This document shows positions 11,996 to 23,361 of a DNA stretch of 64,000 nt, one piece after another (position 1 is the stretch's first letter; each line of letters opens with the position of its first letter). The stretch spans positions 75,417,719-75,481,718 of the forward strand of contig OY720348.1 of assembly GCA_963082975.1 (NCBI GenBank), read 5' to 3'. A program made the translations under genes and the position numbers. This stretch comes from Labia minor. Lineage: Eukaryota > Arthropoda > Insecta > Dermaptera > Spongiphoridae. The notes under the pieces are model-generated. The model ran no database searches and was not told the origin of the DNA. It was given only the letters and a program-made list of their open reading frames with translations.

Positions 11996-12289
11996 GGCGC
12001 CATTGGGTGTGTGTGTTGAGAACCTGCCTCACATTCACATGGTCCTGGGTTCAAGTCCCGGGCCTGGCAAGGAAATTTCCTTAGCTGGGGTCTATGGGAC
12101 GGATTCAACCCAGCCTCCGGGGACAACATTGGGGAAAAGCTACTTGATAAAAAGTAGCGGCTCCGATCAAGAAAATCAAGGTAAAGGTGGAAAGGACCCG
12201 TTCTACTGATCATAGGACACCTCATCGATATAACCGGCTTGATAGGCGTTGTCCTTGCGTAGGACGTACAAAGTCAGAGGTTTTTTTTA
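11996..12289 (+). mobile_element. tRNA-derived SINE (family S1), full copy
   Basis: Starts GGCGCCATTGGGTGTG and carries an intact RNA polymerase III B box, GGTTCAAGTCC, about 50 bases in. The body contains GGTCTATGGGACGGATTC, CTCCGATCAAGAAAATCAAG, GGACCCGTTCTACTGATCAT and the terminal GACGTACAAAGTCAGAGG plus a T run. It is flanked by short direct repeats (ATTTTAAAAAA on both sides). Other copies lie at 26654, 38263 and 40345, with fragments at 19552 and 30022. Confidence 0.85.
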
Positions 12290-12589
12290 TCATTTTAAAA
12301 AAGTAATTTTAATATGATATTGGATTTCTAATGATAAATTTTTCATATTTATTATTTTTAATGAATTTATTCGGAATGGATGGAAAGGAGTCCAAGGGTA
12401 AAGGACATGATTCTTCCATGAGAGAGGAAAAGCAGAAGAAATCATGAGCTCACGTGAGGGCAGGAACGCCAATTCCTGAAATAGATTTCTTTTCTCTATT
12501 GAGTTGATAGAAAAGAATCTACTCGTTACCCGCGGGATATTATTTTCAAATTTATTTACAAATTTTCAAGTTTTATTTAAGAATTTAAA

Positions 12590-12620
<31 letters not shown>

Positions 12621-12983
12621 ATTAGGAATATAAAAAAAGAAAAATAATTTTAATATTTCTAGTAATATCTCTTCAATCAAAACATATACTTTACATTCAA
12701 ATATTAGAAAAACAATGATTTTATTATATAATCAGAAAGTAATAGTAGATTAGCTGTTTAGTTATGCCTTCAATTATGGGGGCATATTGCATTCATTTTT
12801 TTCTCAATTAGTGTGTCTATTTGAAAATTTAAACCTTCGACTCCCATTGCTTTCCTTCACCACTGCTTTTTAGTAATAGATAATATAAATAGAATATCAT
12901 TAGAAATTTTTTTAATAGTATTATTTTTATTATTATATAATTAGTTTGAATTTTTTTAAATTTCATGGAATAATAAATAATGC
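12290..12983. other. Intergenic DNA, nothing recognised
   Basis: AT-rich, with a (TTA)n run near 12590. No coding signature. Confidence 0.45.
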
Positions 12984-13074
12984 TTAACACGTTCCCGCCG
13001 GCATGTACCACCGGTGGCTCATGCCGCCACATAAAATAAATAGACAAATTATGGAGCCGGCCGGAACGTGTTGA
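12984..13074 (+). mobile_element. TTAA-flanked palindromic MITE, copy 2
   Basis: Same 91-bp unit as 876-966. The left flank is TTAA; the right flank is mutated to TTGA. Ends are CACGTTCCCGCCGGC and GCCGGCCGGAACGTG. Confidence 0.75.
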
Positions 13075-13163
13075 TAATTCATTTTATCATTGTATAATAA
13101 ACAATAAATAATTTATTTTCAACTAATTCATTCCTATATAATTATTTATATATATATTATATA

Positions 13164-13431
13164 CAGTGATGTATTGGTAAAATAAGAAGTAAGGGAACGC
13201 ATAGTGGGAGCAAAAAAAAATCCTATTTTCAGCAAACTATTTTTTTCCATATAAGTTTTTATTTTTTCTTATTCTTACTATTCAAAATATTAACGAACAC
13301 GAAAAAAGAAATTGTAACAGTAGATTTAAGTAGGAGTTGTCGAGAAATGAAAAAGTACTGGAACGCGTTCCGGTTCTGAAAAAAGGTAAGGGAACGTCGG
13401 TCCCCCGCGTTCCTCTCCCTATACACCACTG
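13164..13431 (+). mobile_element. hAT MITE (family H1), copy 1
   Basis: 268-bp element with hAT-type ends: CAGTGATGTATTGG on the left and CACCACTG at the right, preceded by TCCCTATA. It is flanked by ATTATATA and ATTACATA, a 7-of-8 match consistent with an 8-bp target duplication. The body includes GAAAAAGTACTGGAACGCGT and TAAGGGAACG. It has no ORF of note. Confidence 0.85.
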
Positions 13432-14355
13432 ATTACATATAATTGTATATCTAGAGGACCTTAGTCTTAGGTTCCAATTTTATTTTATAGTTAGGTGCCT
13501 AAAACTTTAAAATATGGATTTTTCACAGTGAATTTTATTATATTATATATTTATAATATGTACTATAAAATAGGTAGGTAAAATAATAAAAAGAGATATT
13601 AAATAAAAATTTTGAAAAATTTGGGTTAGAAATAATGACTTAAGAACTTAATAGTAAAGTAATTAATAAAATAAATTTTTAATGTAAAAATGGATAAGTA
13701 AATAACACAAAAATAAACAAAGCAATAAAATATGAAAATAAATCTGCAAGTCTCATCATCAGACATCAAAAGAATTCTAACTGCAAATAAGGTAGGTAGT
13801 GTTGGTCCATTATTTACCGGTATATAACATTATATAGATATTTTCTTTGTGGGATCATGAAAAGTGAACTTTTGATTATTTGTTTTCACCTCAACATTAC
13901 CTTTAGAAATTTATATTCTAGGTATATATACATTTTTCATTATATATTAGAAAAAAAATGGATATTCGTTAATTATTCGAAATTATTTTTTAAGAATAAT
14001 ATTATAATACTCTTATTAGTAGATGTAGGGTAATGGCACCTGAAGCCTAATTTTTCCATGTTTTCATTTCTAGAATCGAATTCCCAATTATGAATAGAGA
14101 AGTTTATGGTTGTATTGGAAGGTATAATCATTATTCTCAAAGATAGCTATGATTAGTTAACTATTGCTCATACTTTACATTCAATTTTTAATTTTTAAAA
14201 AAAATGAAACTCTGCACCTAAGGCGGACACTGCAAATTGAAGTTGGACCTAAATCGGACATTTAGAGAATTTATTCTTGGTTTTACAATAAATCCAAAAT
14301 TTAATTATCAATCAATTATAAATGAATACTATATTAATTATATATATATATATAT
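13432..14355. other. Intergenic DNA, nothing recognised
   Basis: AT-rich sequence without repeats shared elsewhere in the window. Confidence 0.45.
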
Positions 14356-14362
14356 ATATAAT

Positions 14363-14540
14363 TATTAGATTTATCAGGGATATAATCACGTATTTTTGTG
14401 AGATTGTTTTCTCGACGTTTCGGCACCCATTTTGGCGCCATTTTCAAGAGATTATTTAGGTGGGAATATTTTTGGGATTCTGGGTCTTAGTCTGTGTGAC
14501 CAAGGGTTAATTTCGGGATTTTGGGTTGATAGGTTGGGTG
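14363..14540 (-). repeat. Repeat family P2, partial (possible Penelope-like terminus)
   Basis: On the minus strand it reads CTCTTGAAAATGGCGCC, GGGTGCCGAAACGTCGAGAA and AACAATCTCAC. The CGAAACGTC text after a GGCGCC/GGTGCC pairing resembles the CGAAA and cleavage-side part of minimal hammerhead ribozymes found in Penelope-like elements. The CUGAUGA core is not intact. A related inverted pair lies at 46632-46951. Confidence 0.45.
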
Positions 14541-14742
14541 GTTTTGTACTCACTGCGTTGCTGTAGAGCTCCGAAGAATCCTGGGCAATCCTGAGACTTC
14601 CGATAGAACTTAGGCCTGTTGATCTCCCTTCTGAATAACCAGGGCATGGCATCCCCAATTTTGATCTTGCCTGGAACCATTAAGAAATATTTCAAAGTTT
14701 TAGAAATACATTGGAAATGAGATTTAATTTATATATATAAGA

Positions 14743-14905
14743 CAGTGATTCTCAACCACTTTTGTGTGCCGCGAGATTTTCAAAATGTAAAGTTCAAATT
14801 AAGAAAAAGTACTTATTTATTTTATATGTATGTAAAAAAAGGTAAAATGTTTTTGCGATCAGGCTCTTAAACTCTTTATAATAATCCTGTTCGCAATTGG
14901 TGCCA
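14743..14905 (+). mobile_element. hAT MITE (family H3), truncated copy
   Basis: Starts with the hAT-type end CAGTGATTCTCAACC followed by ACTTTTGTGTGCCGCG. It shares AAAGTTCAAATTAAGAAAAA and TACATATAAAATAAATAAGT (reverse-complemented) with the complete copy at 39542-39837. The distal end is missing. Confidence 0.65.
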
Positions 14906-15007
14906 TTACTTTATATAATGTTTAACAGAGGGGGATTTTGAAAAAAATGAAATTATATTATATAATGAAATATATTTTTTGAAAAAAAAAATTAGACAAC
15001 ATTAACA

Positions 15008-15009
<2 letters not shown>

Positions 15010-15041
<32 letters not shown>
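15010..15041. repeat. (TA)n microsatellite
   Basis: Uninterrupted alternating TA run. Confidence 0.95.
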
Positions 15042-15043
<2 letters not shown>

Positions 15044-15084
15044 TAAAATAACGCCTATTTAGTTACGTTTTTAACACAGAAAAT

Positions 15085-15270
15085 CTTCTCATAGAAAACG
15101 TAAAATTTGAAAATGTAGAAAAATTTAAATATTTAGGTTCTGTAATCACAAAGGTAACGCCTGTTATCATGCAGTAAAGGGGTTTATATCCTTAAAATTA
15201 TTATCAAAGGAAATCCAAATTAAAGTATATAAAATTATTCTTTTGCCGGATTGTATTATGGGTAGCTCAG
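15085..15270 (+). mobile_element. LINE fragment, reverse-transcriptase C-terminal region
   Basis: The plus strand encodes FENVEKFKYLGSVIT and, after a short stop-bearing gap, LSKEIQIKVYKIILLPDCIM. This is the conserved stretch just upstream of the YGSETW-type motif in arthropod LINE ORF2 proteins. It is the region that would precede the 9.4-kb fragment in an intact element. It is a small dead relic. Confidence 0.75.
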
Positions 15271-15446
15271 GAGAGGGGTACTTGAAGAAATGGGCTTTAA
15301 ATTCATTTAGCTATTAGCAATCATAAAGAATCATTAACAAATGAATTGATATTGAATGTGAATTAAATCATAATCCAGGTCAATGTATGTTGTTTTGTGA
15401 TTTCTAAAAAATATGTTTTTAAATTTCATTTTTAATTTATTTATTA

Positions 15447-15873
15447 TATGAGGGTCATTCAACAAGTACTTAGCCTCACCGCCCGATGGCGCTGCTATCA
15501 CAAAAGCTTTTTACCATCATGTAGTACATTCTTTTACTAGCCAACTGTCAAAGTTTCAGTCAATTCCCTTCACTAGTTTTCTTTTGACAGCCTTTGGAAG
15601 CGAGCGTGTCGATCAGTTGTACAAAAATGGAAAAAGAACAATATCGTTCGGTGATTAGATTCTTATTTTTGGAAGGGAAAACGCGCAGCGAAATCTCTCC
15701 GAATCTCTTTGATTTCGCTCTCTTCCAAAGGCTGTCAAAACAAAACTAGTGAAGGGAATTGACTGAAACTGACAGTTGGCTAGTAAAAGAATGTACTAAA
15801 TAATGGTAAAACTCTTTTGTGATAGCACCGCCATCGGGCGGAGAGACTAAGTACTTGTTGAATGACCATCGTA
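15447..15873 (+). mobile_element. Mariner derivative with about 155-bp inverted repeats
   Basis: TA-flanked element whose ends begin GAGGGTCATTCAACAAGTAC and GATGGTCATTCAACAAGTAC (right end reverse-complemented). Left arm 15447-15603 pairs with right arm 15717-15873, including the shared GAAGGGAATTGACTGAAAC text. Only about 110 bp separates the arms. That space holds the start of a mariner transposase, described as a separate entry. Confidence 0.9.
15627..15749 (+). CDS. 40-codon N-terminal mariner transposase remnant
   Basis: The uninterrupted frame starts MEKEQYRSVIRFLFLEGKTR and continues SEISPNLF before running into the right inverted repeat and stopping. The first 23 residues match the first helix-turn-helix of mariner transposases of the type that begins MEKxxYR. 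Everything C-terminal to this half-domain, including the whole DD34D catalytic domain, has been deleted. It has no catalytic function. Whether the peptide is ever made or binds the element's own ends is unknown; more likely it is a by-product of internal deletion. Confidence 0.55.
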   Translation: MEKEQYRSVIRFLFLEGKTRSEISPNLFDFALFQRLSKQN

Positions 15874-15900
15874 TTTTTCATAACAAAACAAAGCAATAAA

Positions 15901-16398
15901 TACGAGGGCAGGTCAATAAGTCAGTGACTTTTAAAATGAATTATTTATCAAAGTAGTCTCCTTTCAGCTCTATACACCTTATCCAACGTTTCTCCAATTT
16001 TTTTATCCCTTTCAAAAAATAAGATTTGTCGAGGACATCAAAATAGGTATTTGTTTGTTGTATTTCTATTTCATCGTGAGTTCAATCTCTTTCCGCCGAG
16101 CCATTTCTTCAGGTTTGGAATCAAGTAACAGTCACTCGGGGTTAAATCCGGAGAATAGGGTGGATGAGGGAACAATGCGTATCCCAATGAATGGATTTTC
16201 ATAGAAATTCACTTTTTTCCATTTTCTTCTCCATTTACGAAGTAGCCTGCGATTAATGGATGTCAAACAAAAACTAAAAGACCCGCTGGTTCAAATTTAA
16301 ACAGGATATAGTTCATATTGCTTACAGGAGAAGTGTTGCCATTTCATTTAAGAGACGGAAAATTCAAAAAGTCACGGACTTATTGACTCACCTTCGTA
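15901..16398 (-). mobile_element. Internally deleted mariner (second subfamily)
   Basis: TA-flanked, with ends GAGGGCAGGTCAATAAGTCA and the reverse complement GAAGGTGAGTCAATAAGTCC. The minus strand encodes HPPYSPDLTPSDCYLIPNLK with the second catalytic Asp, then WLGGKR, and the C-terminus RWIRCIELKGDYFDK. An MEKKMEKSEF-like start lies near the 5' end. The part between, with most of the DNA-binding and first catalytic region, is missing, and stops break the frame. It is a relic immediately next to another mariner at 15873, with only 27 bp between them. Confidence 0.85.
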
Positions 16399-17230
16399 AA
16401 TAAACATAATATATATTCTCAAATTATAATACACAATAAAATATAATATATAGTTTCAATAAAGATCAATATTCAAAAAAATAAATTAAAACTTATTAGT
16501 AAGTAAATTTATATGGTGCATATGACATAATAGAAAGAATTTATCACACTTTAAAATATTTTCTGGGTAAATTCAATTATTATTAAGATCATGTTGAAAC
16601 ATTTCGTTTATTAATTAACTAATAAATTAAAATTTTACTTTAAATCACAGACTTTAAACAACTCAATCCTTTGGCATTACAGTGTATACTTATGAATCAT
16701 TAGAATACGCGTAATGATTGAGAAATTAATCAAGCCCATTTTAGGAACCAGCCCATCAAAAGCAACCTTCCCCTATATATAGATAGGACTTTGTAAACTT
16801 TGGAAGAAATAAATGAAGCTAATTTTAAGAGTTTTATCAAATTGATTGAATTGGTGTACCAATGTTTTTTAATAAAATTATGGTGAAAATATATTATTAT
16901 TATTGTTAATACAATATTAAAAAGATATTAAAAAATATACGAAATAAAATATAAATATTAATATATATTTATAATATATTTCTCTTTATATAATACAAAC
17001 CAAAGAACGAAAATAGAAATCTTTGACAAATGAAATACAATGAATGGGTTGATTAGATCGACAGAGAAGCCGCAGTGGAAAATCAATAGATTTTTAGATA
17101 TGTCTTACGTTGGTAGTGTGGGGAACAGAGTAAATTCATGGTTAAAGAACACATGTCTTAAATTGGTGAGAAAAACTCAACTGAAGTAAGTGCAACCAAT
17201 AAGGAAGTCAATGGAAATTATGGACAAATA
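16399..17230. other. Intergenic DNA, nothing recognised
   Basis: AT-rich. Position 17040-17220 is slightly more complex but without coding signature. Confidence 0.4.
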
Positions 17231-17257
17231 AAATTATACTATATATAGTTGTATAAC

Positions 17258-17530
17258 TAGCTACTCGTCGCTTTTCGCTTGCCCCTTTACTCCCCGAAGT
17301 AATACATAGTATTTGGTTGAAAGTCTGTATGTATACCAATTAAATAAACAAAAAAATTAAAAAAAAAATTCGTCACAAATTTAATTACATATGCAAATGT
17401 CATTTTAATACAAAAATGACATTTAATCACCTTGATATAATTCTTCATGACTTTATTCAGTTAATTGCTCTGCCCCTGTACCCCCGAAGTAATACATAGT
17501 ATTTGGTTGAAAGTCTGTATGCATAAGGTT
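17258..17530. repeat. Direct repeat with CCCCGAAGTAATACATAGTA
   Basis: The text CCCGAAGTAATACATAGTAT followed by TTGGTTGAAAGTCTGTATG occurs twice, at about 17296-17334 and 17484-17521. Each copy is preceded by a pyrimidine-rich CCCCTTTACTC or CCCCTGTACCC stretch. The left context ACTAGCTACTCG resembles the LINE 3' tail at 9409. This may be two tails of the same retroelement. Confidence 0.5.
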
Positions 17531-18259
17531 TACATTCATTTTATTTCAATCCGTATATTAAAATATTCATATCTTTTTGTGTTCTTATTTAATCTATATT
17601 TTAATTTAATCAGGAAATTAATCATATATTTGATCGTATATGTTATAATAGAGTATAATATTTCTTGATCATTTCGATATTTCAATTTTATTGCTTAATT
17701 TATATTGATATTTTTAATTAAAATTATTATCTGTGACGCTAGGGGATTCGAAAATTATTAGTCGCAGCAAGTAGATTTCTCTAACAATCTCTGTCCTAAC
17801 TCACCTCCATCCAACACCTATTCTCTCCCAACTTCTTCAAGTCTTCCTTTATCTTTGGTCTACCAACGAAATGTTTCTCAAATGATTTGCCCATAACTAA
17901 CCAAGTTTCTTGCTTGTCTTTCGCACTTTTCTACTCACGTGATCTATATATTTAATTTACATATGTTTGATTTATTATATTAAAATTTAAACAAATACAA
18001 ATTTACATTTTGTTAATTTATATACGTTTTAATTTAAAATGAGACAAACGCTTTGCTAAAACTCTGAATAATTTATGAACAGAAATATTGAATGTTCTTA
18101 GCGAGATAAAATTTGATCTAATGCTGTCCTATTTGGCCTTAATTCGCATTCATATTCTTCTAGATTAGAAGAAAATTATAAATTGCCTCCTCTCCCAGCC
18201 CAATTCATTTACCAATCCATGTTGCCTGAGGCATCTAAATTTATTAATTTGGCTAAAAC
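17531..18259. other. Intergenic DNA, nothing recognised
   Basis: AT-rich with a pyrimidine-rich patch at 17760-17940. No identifiable product. Confidence 0.4.
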
Positions 18260-18482
18260 ACTTTCCGTTTTTTTAAATTTTTTTTAAATAGAGGGAGAGA
18301 GAGAGAGATGTTCTAATTATATTCGAATAATGTATATATATCATTAATATTAAGGTGACCAATCGTCCTCCATTTGTAAGCTCTGTCCTTCCTTTTGATC
18401 TGTTTTTTTAAATTTTTTAAATAGAGAGAGAGAAGAGAAATGTTCTAATTATCTTCGAATAATGTATATATATCATTAATAT
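18260..18482 (+). repeat. Spaced direct repeat of about 85 bp
   Basis: A unit comprising a T/A tract, an (AG)n run, GTTCTAATTAT and TCGAATAATGTATATATATC is present at about 18268-18350 and again at 18405-18482. The spacer of about 55 bp contains GGTGACCAATCGTCCTCC. Confidence 0.75.
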
Positions 18483-19375
18483 AAGTATTTTTTTTAAATT
18501 TACCAATATATACATACATTTATTTAAATATTCTCAAATATAATACCCCTTTTTTAATATTATAATTAGATATATAAATTTTAAAGTATTAATATTATTA
18601 ATAAGTATTGAAATTTATACATATTCTAATTTTTAAAATTTTAAATTTAAGAATAATATTTTTTTTAATATCACATCATAAAAGAGAATTTATTAATTAA
18701 TAATTAATAATAAACATAAAAAGAAATGTATTAATAATAAAATAATATTATTATTTGATTTTAAAACAAATTTAAAAATTTCACCAAATTTTAAAAAAAA
18801 GACAAAAATTTAAAACAACTCCTTTTATCATTTGTCTAAAAAATCATATTTTAATTTTTATATAATCAATAAATCGATCTTTTAGAATAAATTAAATAAT
18901 TTAAATGATATTCTAATATTAGAAAATTAAATAAAATTTTTTAAATATTATAAACATTTTTTGTATGGAAATTTCTAGAATTATTAATTTCATATTCACT
19001 TTCGGAAATGAATCAATAAGGGGTTGAATGAAAACATGTAGTATTATATAAATTTTTAAAAATTAATTTCTGAAGCTATTGAATAAAGATTGATATAATA
19101 TATAGCCTATATTCAATGGAGGTATATAAGAATATTGTGATTGTAATTTTATAGATATTGGTTTAGCCAATTTGGAGTCTATAACATCATATTTTACAGA
19201 CAGACATGAAAAATTCTAAAGTCACTTTTGGAATCTAGAGATTATGAAACGCGAAGATATCCAAAAAAATTTTAAATTCTGAGTAATTTACAGGCAAAAA
19301 CCTTTATATATATATATATATATACTTAAACCTAAATCATGGAGTTTGTGGCCCAGACAATAAAAAAAACTCTGA
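18483..19375. other. AT-rich DNA, nothing recognised
   Basis: Extremely AT-rich with many homopolymer and AT runs and no coding signature. Confidence 0.5.
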
Positions 19376-19551
19376 TCGAGGTTGGCCTTTTGAACGCCCG
19401 TTGAAAAAGTAAAAAAAAAAATATTAGTCTTTTCGAAATATGGTCCTCAGGCCCGGAAGATATTTTGAAAATTTCATTTTGGTCCGCGCTTAAAAGGATT
19501 TGCCCACCCCTGAACTAATGACAAGAATTAAGCCCATGTAAACAGGCTTTA
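19376..19551 (-). mobile_element. hAT-like foldback (family H2), degenerate copy
   Basis: The right part matches the element at 36905-37186: CGCGCTTAAAAGGATTTGCC, CACCCCTGAACTAATGACAA and GCCCATGTAAAC. The left arm has decayed. Confidence 0.5.
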
Positions 19552-19720
19552 GGTGTTATATGATCAGTAGAACCGATTCTCTCAACCTCTAACTTGATTT
19601 TCTTGATCGGAGACGCTACCTTTTATTTCAAGTAGCTCCCCTATTTCAATCCCCAAGACTGGGTTGATTTCGTTCCATAGATCCCAGTTAGAGAAATTCT
19701 AAGGTCTGGGACTTGAAGGA
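19552..19720 (-). mobile_element. SINE S1, degenerate fragment
   Basis: Antisense S1 body: TGATCAGTAGAACC, TTGATTTTCTTGATCGGAGA, CAAGTAGCTCCCC and CTGGGACTTGAA. Ends are worn. Confidence 0.65.
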
Positions 19721-19873
19721 ATGTATATCATTGTTAACAACATACATATATAAATAAATATTACAAAAAAAAAAAGAATAAAAGAAAAATATTTTTATAT
19801 AATATATATTAATAAATTCGCTCATTTTAAATTTATTTTAAAATAAAGTAATATGTGTATTCTAAGAAGTACT

Positions 19874-19907
<34 letters not shown>
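19874..19907. repeat. (AG)n microsatellite
   Basis: Uninterrupted GA run. The short frames on both strands here are products of the repeat. Confidence 0.9.
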
Positions 19908-19913
<6 letters not shown>

Positions 19914-20079
19914 TAATGAATATATATTTTTTTCTTCCCAAGTGGTATAATAATGTTAAAATTACAGAAAATTTTGAAAATAATAATAATAATATATATA
20001 GATACACAACTAGTTATAGATATAGATATAGATAAAATATATCTACAAAATGAAGCTCTTTATCTATAGAAATAGTACT

Positions 20080-20541
20080 TACGAGGGTGGGGTGAAAAGT
20101 TTCTGGCCTGACAAAGAAAAACGATATTTTAAAATTTTTTTTTTTCTTTATTTTTCAACATTCAAGATAGCTGAGATCTGTACGATGTCAACTGAACGTG
20201 TGCGAAATATTTTGCACAAGCCTTTGAACATGGAAAGCTGTGTGCAACGTGGGTACCACGTTTGCTAACATCAGACTAAAAACTGATTCGAAAAACCATT
20301 TCTACCGACTATTTGGCGCTGTAGGCTTAATCCAAACGAATTTTTGCGTCTTTTTATAACTGTTGATGTGACTTAAATTAAATTAAATCAAATTTAATTA
20401 ATTAATTAAATTAATTAGAACACCGTTATGAGAAATATATCAGTGTTGATGGAGATTATGTTGAAAAATATAGCAAAAAAAAAATATTGAAAAACATCGT
20501 TATTCTTGGTCAGGCCGGAAACTTTTCACCCCACCCCCGTA
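20080..20541 (+). mobile_element. Internally deleted mariner M1, full-ended copy
   Basis: TA-flanked; ends GAGGGTGGGGTGAAAAGTTT and AAACTTTTCACCCCACCC. The relic reads IAEICTMSTERVRNILHKPL, then a stop-broken stretch with FLPTIW, RRLNPNEF-like codons and VDVT. It jumps through AT filler to RYEKYISVDGDYVEK and a stop. Both transposase ends are kept, but the catalytic centre is lost. Confidence 0.88.
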
Positions 20542-20870
20542 TATCATTCACTCACTCCCACATTATAATATAAATATTCCATAATTTTTAATTATTATTG
20601 ATTTAATAAAATTAATTAATTAAAAAATAAGTTAAATTTTAGAATATGGGAAAATTATAAGAAATTTGAGAAAGGATAAGCCTGATCCCCTTTTCTATTT
20701 TTCTATAAATCATCCCCTCTCGACACTACTGACCAAGGCAATTAATTCGTTAGAATTTTTGCACAAAAAATTACTATTTATATTTAATCGAAGGAATATT
20801 TTATTTTTTTTTTATAAAAAAATCACAATCGTTTTTTTTTTTTTTACTTATTCTATTGGATTTGTTTGAT
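20542..20870. other. AT-rich DNA, nothing recognised
   Basis: AT-rich with homopolymer T runs. Confidence 0.45.
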
Positions 20871-21500
20871 ATTCTTAATAGCGTCCTTTGTATGGATGGA
20901 AGTGAATAAAGGGCAGGAAGTGAAAGTCGAGTGATGGCCACCATCATGGAACAAATACTTGGACCGCAATGCTTGTCTTGTTGAGGTTGGAGTGGTTTTC
21001 TCTGGCTGGTTTGTTTGGCTTTTGTTTAGTAATGTCAACATCGCTGAGGGTTATTTGACCAAACGAAACTCGGCCCATTGTAACCCTTTTCGTTGCCTCT
21101 TGCTAAATTGCATCTCTATTATATTTCATTGACTAGAGTTTTAGCAGTGGTTTCCACCCTCCATGCCTCTCCAACCCCACCCAATCACCTTCCACCTCCC
21201 AATACCTCCCAACTCACTCACTCACTCTTTAATTGAATGAAATCGTTTCTGGAATTGAAATCGTTTCTCTCTCTCTTTTATTTTCTCGCTCCCCCCCCCC
21301 TTCATTTATTTCGGAACGTCTTTCCCTTGAAACGGTGTAATTTTATTCACCCGGTTTGGATTAATCTGTACCACACCCGATGGATCTCGATTTCCGTAAC
21401 TGTGTGTGTGTGCTTATTGGAGAGGGAGGGGGGGGGGAAGGTGGAGAAGAGGAACAGAAGAAAATTGACACCAGTCACTCACTCCTAATCAACTTTATTT
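20871..21500. other. Less AT-rich unique block with simple-sequence patches
   Basis: Positions 20880-21240 are notably less AT-rich than the surroundings and not shared with any repeat here. A C homopolymer sits at 21291-21300, a TG run at 21401-21410 and a G run near 21430. No frame shows a recognisable domain. It could be a conserved non-coding element, an untranslated exon or old insertion debris. Confidence 0.35.
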
Positions 21501-21599
21501 CGATGTAGGGTTGGATGAACTCCTATATATATATAGAAAACCAAATAAAAAATTCTTCACCCCCCTTCCACTCTACTGACGAATAGATTTATCAAGTAC

Positions 21600-21990
21600 A
21601 AAATAGCGAATTTTCCAGCTGAAAGGCTACCTTCAATGGATTTGCAGAGGGCTTTGTTCTTGGCAAAGAGTTGCAAAGATCGCAGCTGGTCCATGCGACA
21701 CACAGACGCTTCGATTACAGTTAATTGGGACTTTTTGTTTCCAGGCAGATTTATTACCTTCTACCTCCATCCACTTCCTAGCATCCTAGCATTACATTGG
21801 ATCATCTTGAAATCCAGCAGGATACACAGCCCGCGGATGGATCGAATCTTACCAACACCATTAACATTGAATATTATTGTAAAGTTGTTAGAATTGCTTT
21901 GTTCAGGCCACAGATCATCTACATATAAGACTAGTAAACTCTATTGTCTTTGCTGAAACAAAGTTTTGGCGCCACCATGCAAGTGCAGGC
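21600..21990. other. Less AT-rich unique block, coding status unclear
   Basis: A 106-codon plus-strand frame (21636-21956) and other partial frames on both strands overlap here, none with a domain I recognise. On the plus strand TTTTTGTTTCCAG at 21733-21745 would be a good acceptor site. Composition resembles exonic or conserved DNA more than the AT-rich surroundings, but no product can be named. Confidence 0.3.
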
Positions 21991-22350
21991 AGTAACTAAT
22001 TGAAAATAAAATCGGAATTGTGTGTGTGTGTGTGTTTTTGCCTGGTTTTTGCTCCTGCAGCGCCTCTTAGCGGTGCCACATAGATACATCATATTAAAAA
22101 AAAATGGTTTCACCGATTTCTAAAGAGTTGGGGAGTCCTGGTTCATGAGAAACATATATGGTACAAGGATATCTACAAATGCTAGTTCAATTGATTTCTA
22201 AAGTTTATCATCTCTTTTATATATTTTGGACACGTTAATCTTTTTTATTATATTTTTTTCTCTCTTGTATTCACCTTTTGCTGAATAAGGCGAATATAAT
22301 TGTAATATTGCGTTTCTCCTTCTCTATAAATATATTATTATATAATAATA

Positions 22351-22719
22351 TAGGCTAAAGCATACAGTCATTGGCCCCCTTAAGCAACTCCTAGCTGTCT
22401 TTAATGCATATCTGGGCAAATTGCGGAACAATCGGTGTCCATTTAGGTTTGCAATTTGATGAATAAAAAAAAATCATTTTTTCATGACATTTTCAATAAG
22501 CACTTTTTTTAAAAAAAAAATCCTAAAAAATACAGTTATTGGCCCCCTGTTATAGATATTGGCCTAAGTATTCTAAAGTGATTATACCACCATAAAACAA
22601 ACGATTACATAACCATGGTTAATAGCGCAATTTTTAAAATTAAAATGTCTTATTATTTGTGTTTTAGTGATAGGGGGCCAATGACTGTCTCGGGGCCAGC
22701 GACTGTATACTTTATCCTA
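22351..22719 (+). mobile_element. Tc1/mariner-type MITE with GGCCCC inverted ends
   Basis: Ends are TAGGCTAAAGCATACAGTCA followed by TTGGCCCCC, and GGGGCCAGCGACTGTATACT followed by TTATCCTA. Further TTGGCCCCC and GGGGGCCAATGACTG copies lie inside, giving nested inverted repeats. TA target-site context fits Tc1/mariner. It has no transposase. Confidence 0.7.
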
Positions 22720-23205
22720 ACCCTCCAATTTCAAAAGACGACCAATGAAATTGAAATAAGAATAAATAAATATAATCTTCCTATTTCATAGAATGTCATG
22801 GAACGTTGTTAACAATCCATCGAAATTTTGAATTATTGGATATTGTGGTTATAGAAACAATGACTGATTTGTCTAGACACATGTTAATATATACTGATAT
22901 ATATCTCAGTTAAAAAATAATATAATTAGAATAAATTATTCTGATTTGTATTTTTTAAAACAATATCGTTAATTCACCAGGCGTACTTATTAGTCAGATA
23001 ATTTGTATTTCAAATTTTTGATTTATGAATGTATTTGAAATGGTGAAATAAAATTAGACTATAAAATTAATGTATAAATTGTCTTCATTTTAACTCTACC
23101 TGAAATATAGATTTTTTTTCATTTAAATATATTTTATTAAAATATTTTAAAATTAAAAACAAAATAGGTTTTATAATTTTTATATAATACAGAGTTATAA
23201 ATTTT
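22720..23205. other. AT-rich DNA, nothing recognised
   Basis: No coding or repeat signature seen. Confidence 0.45.
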
Positions 23206-23317
23206 TACTATCTCGCCAGAGATAGTATTGCGATCACGAAAATTTTCGATGTTGAGATTTTGATGTTTTTATACGTTTTGAAGGTTCCTGAATCATTTTC
23301 ACTAAGGTTGAGAAAAA

Positions 23318-23361
<44 letters not shown>

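Noticed and set aside
21636..21956. 106-codon frame and an LYVDDL string on the opposite strand resembling a copia reverse transcriptase
   Set aside because: The YVDD-like string is isolated; flanking codons do not continue the reverse-transcriptase pattern and stops follow. The sense frame has no recognisable domain.
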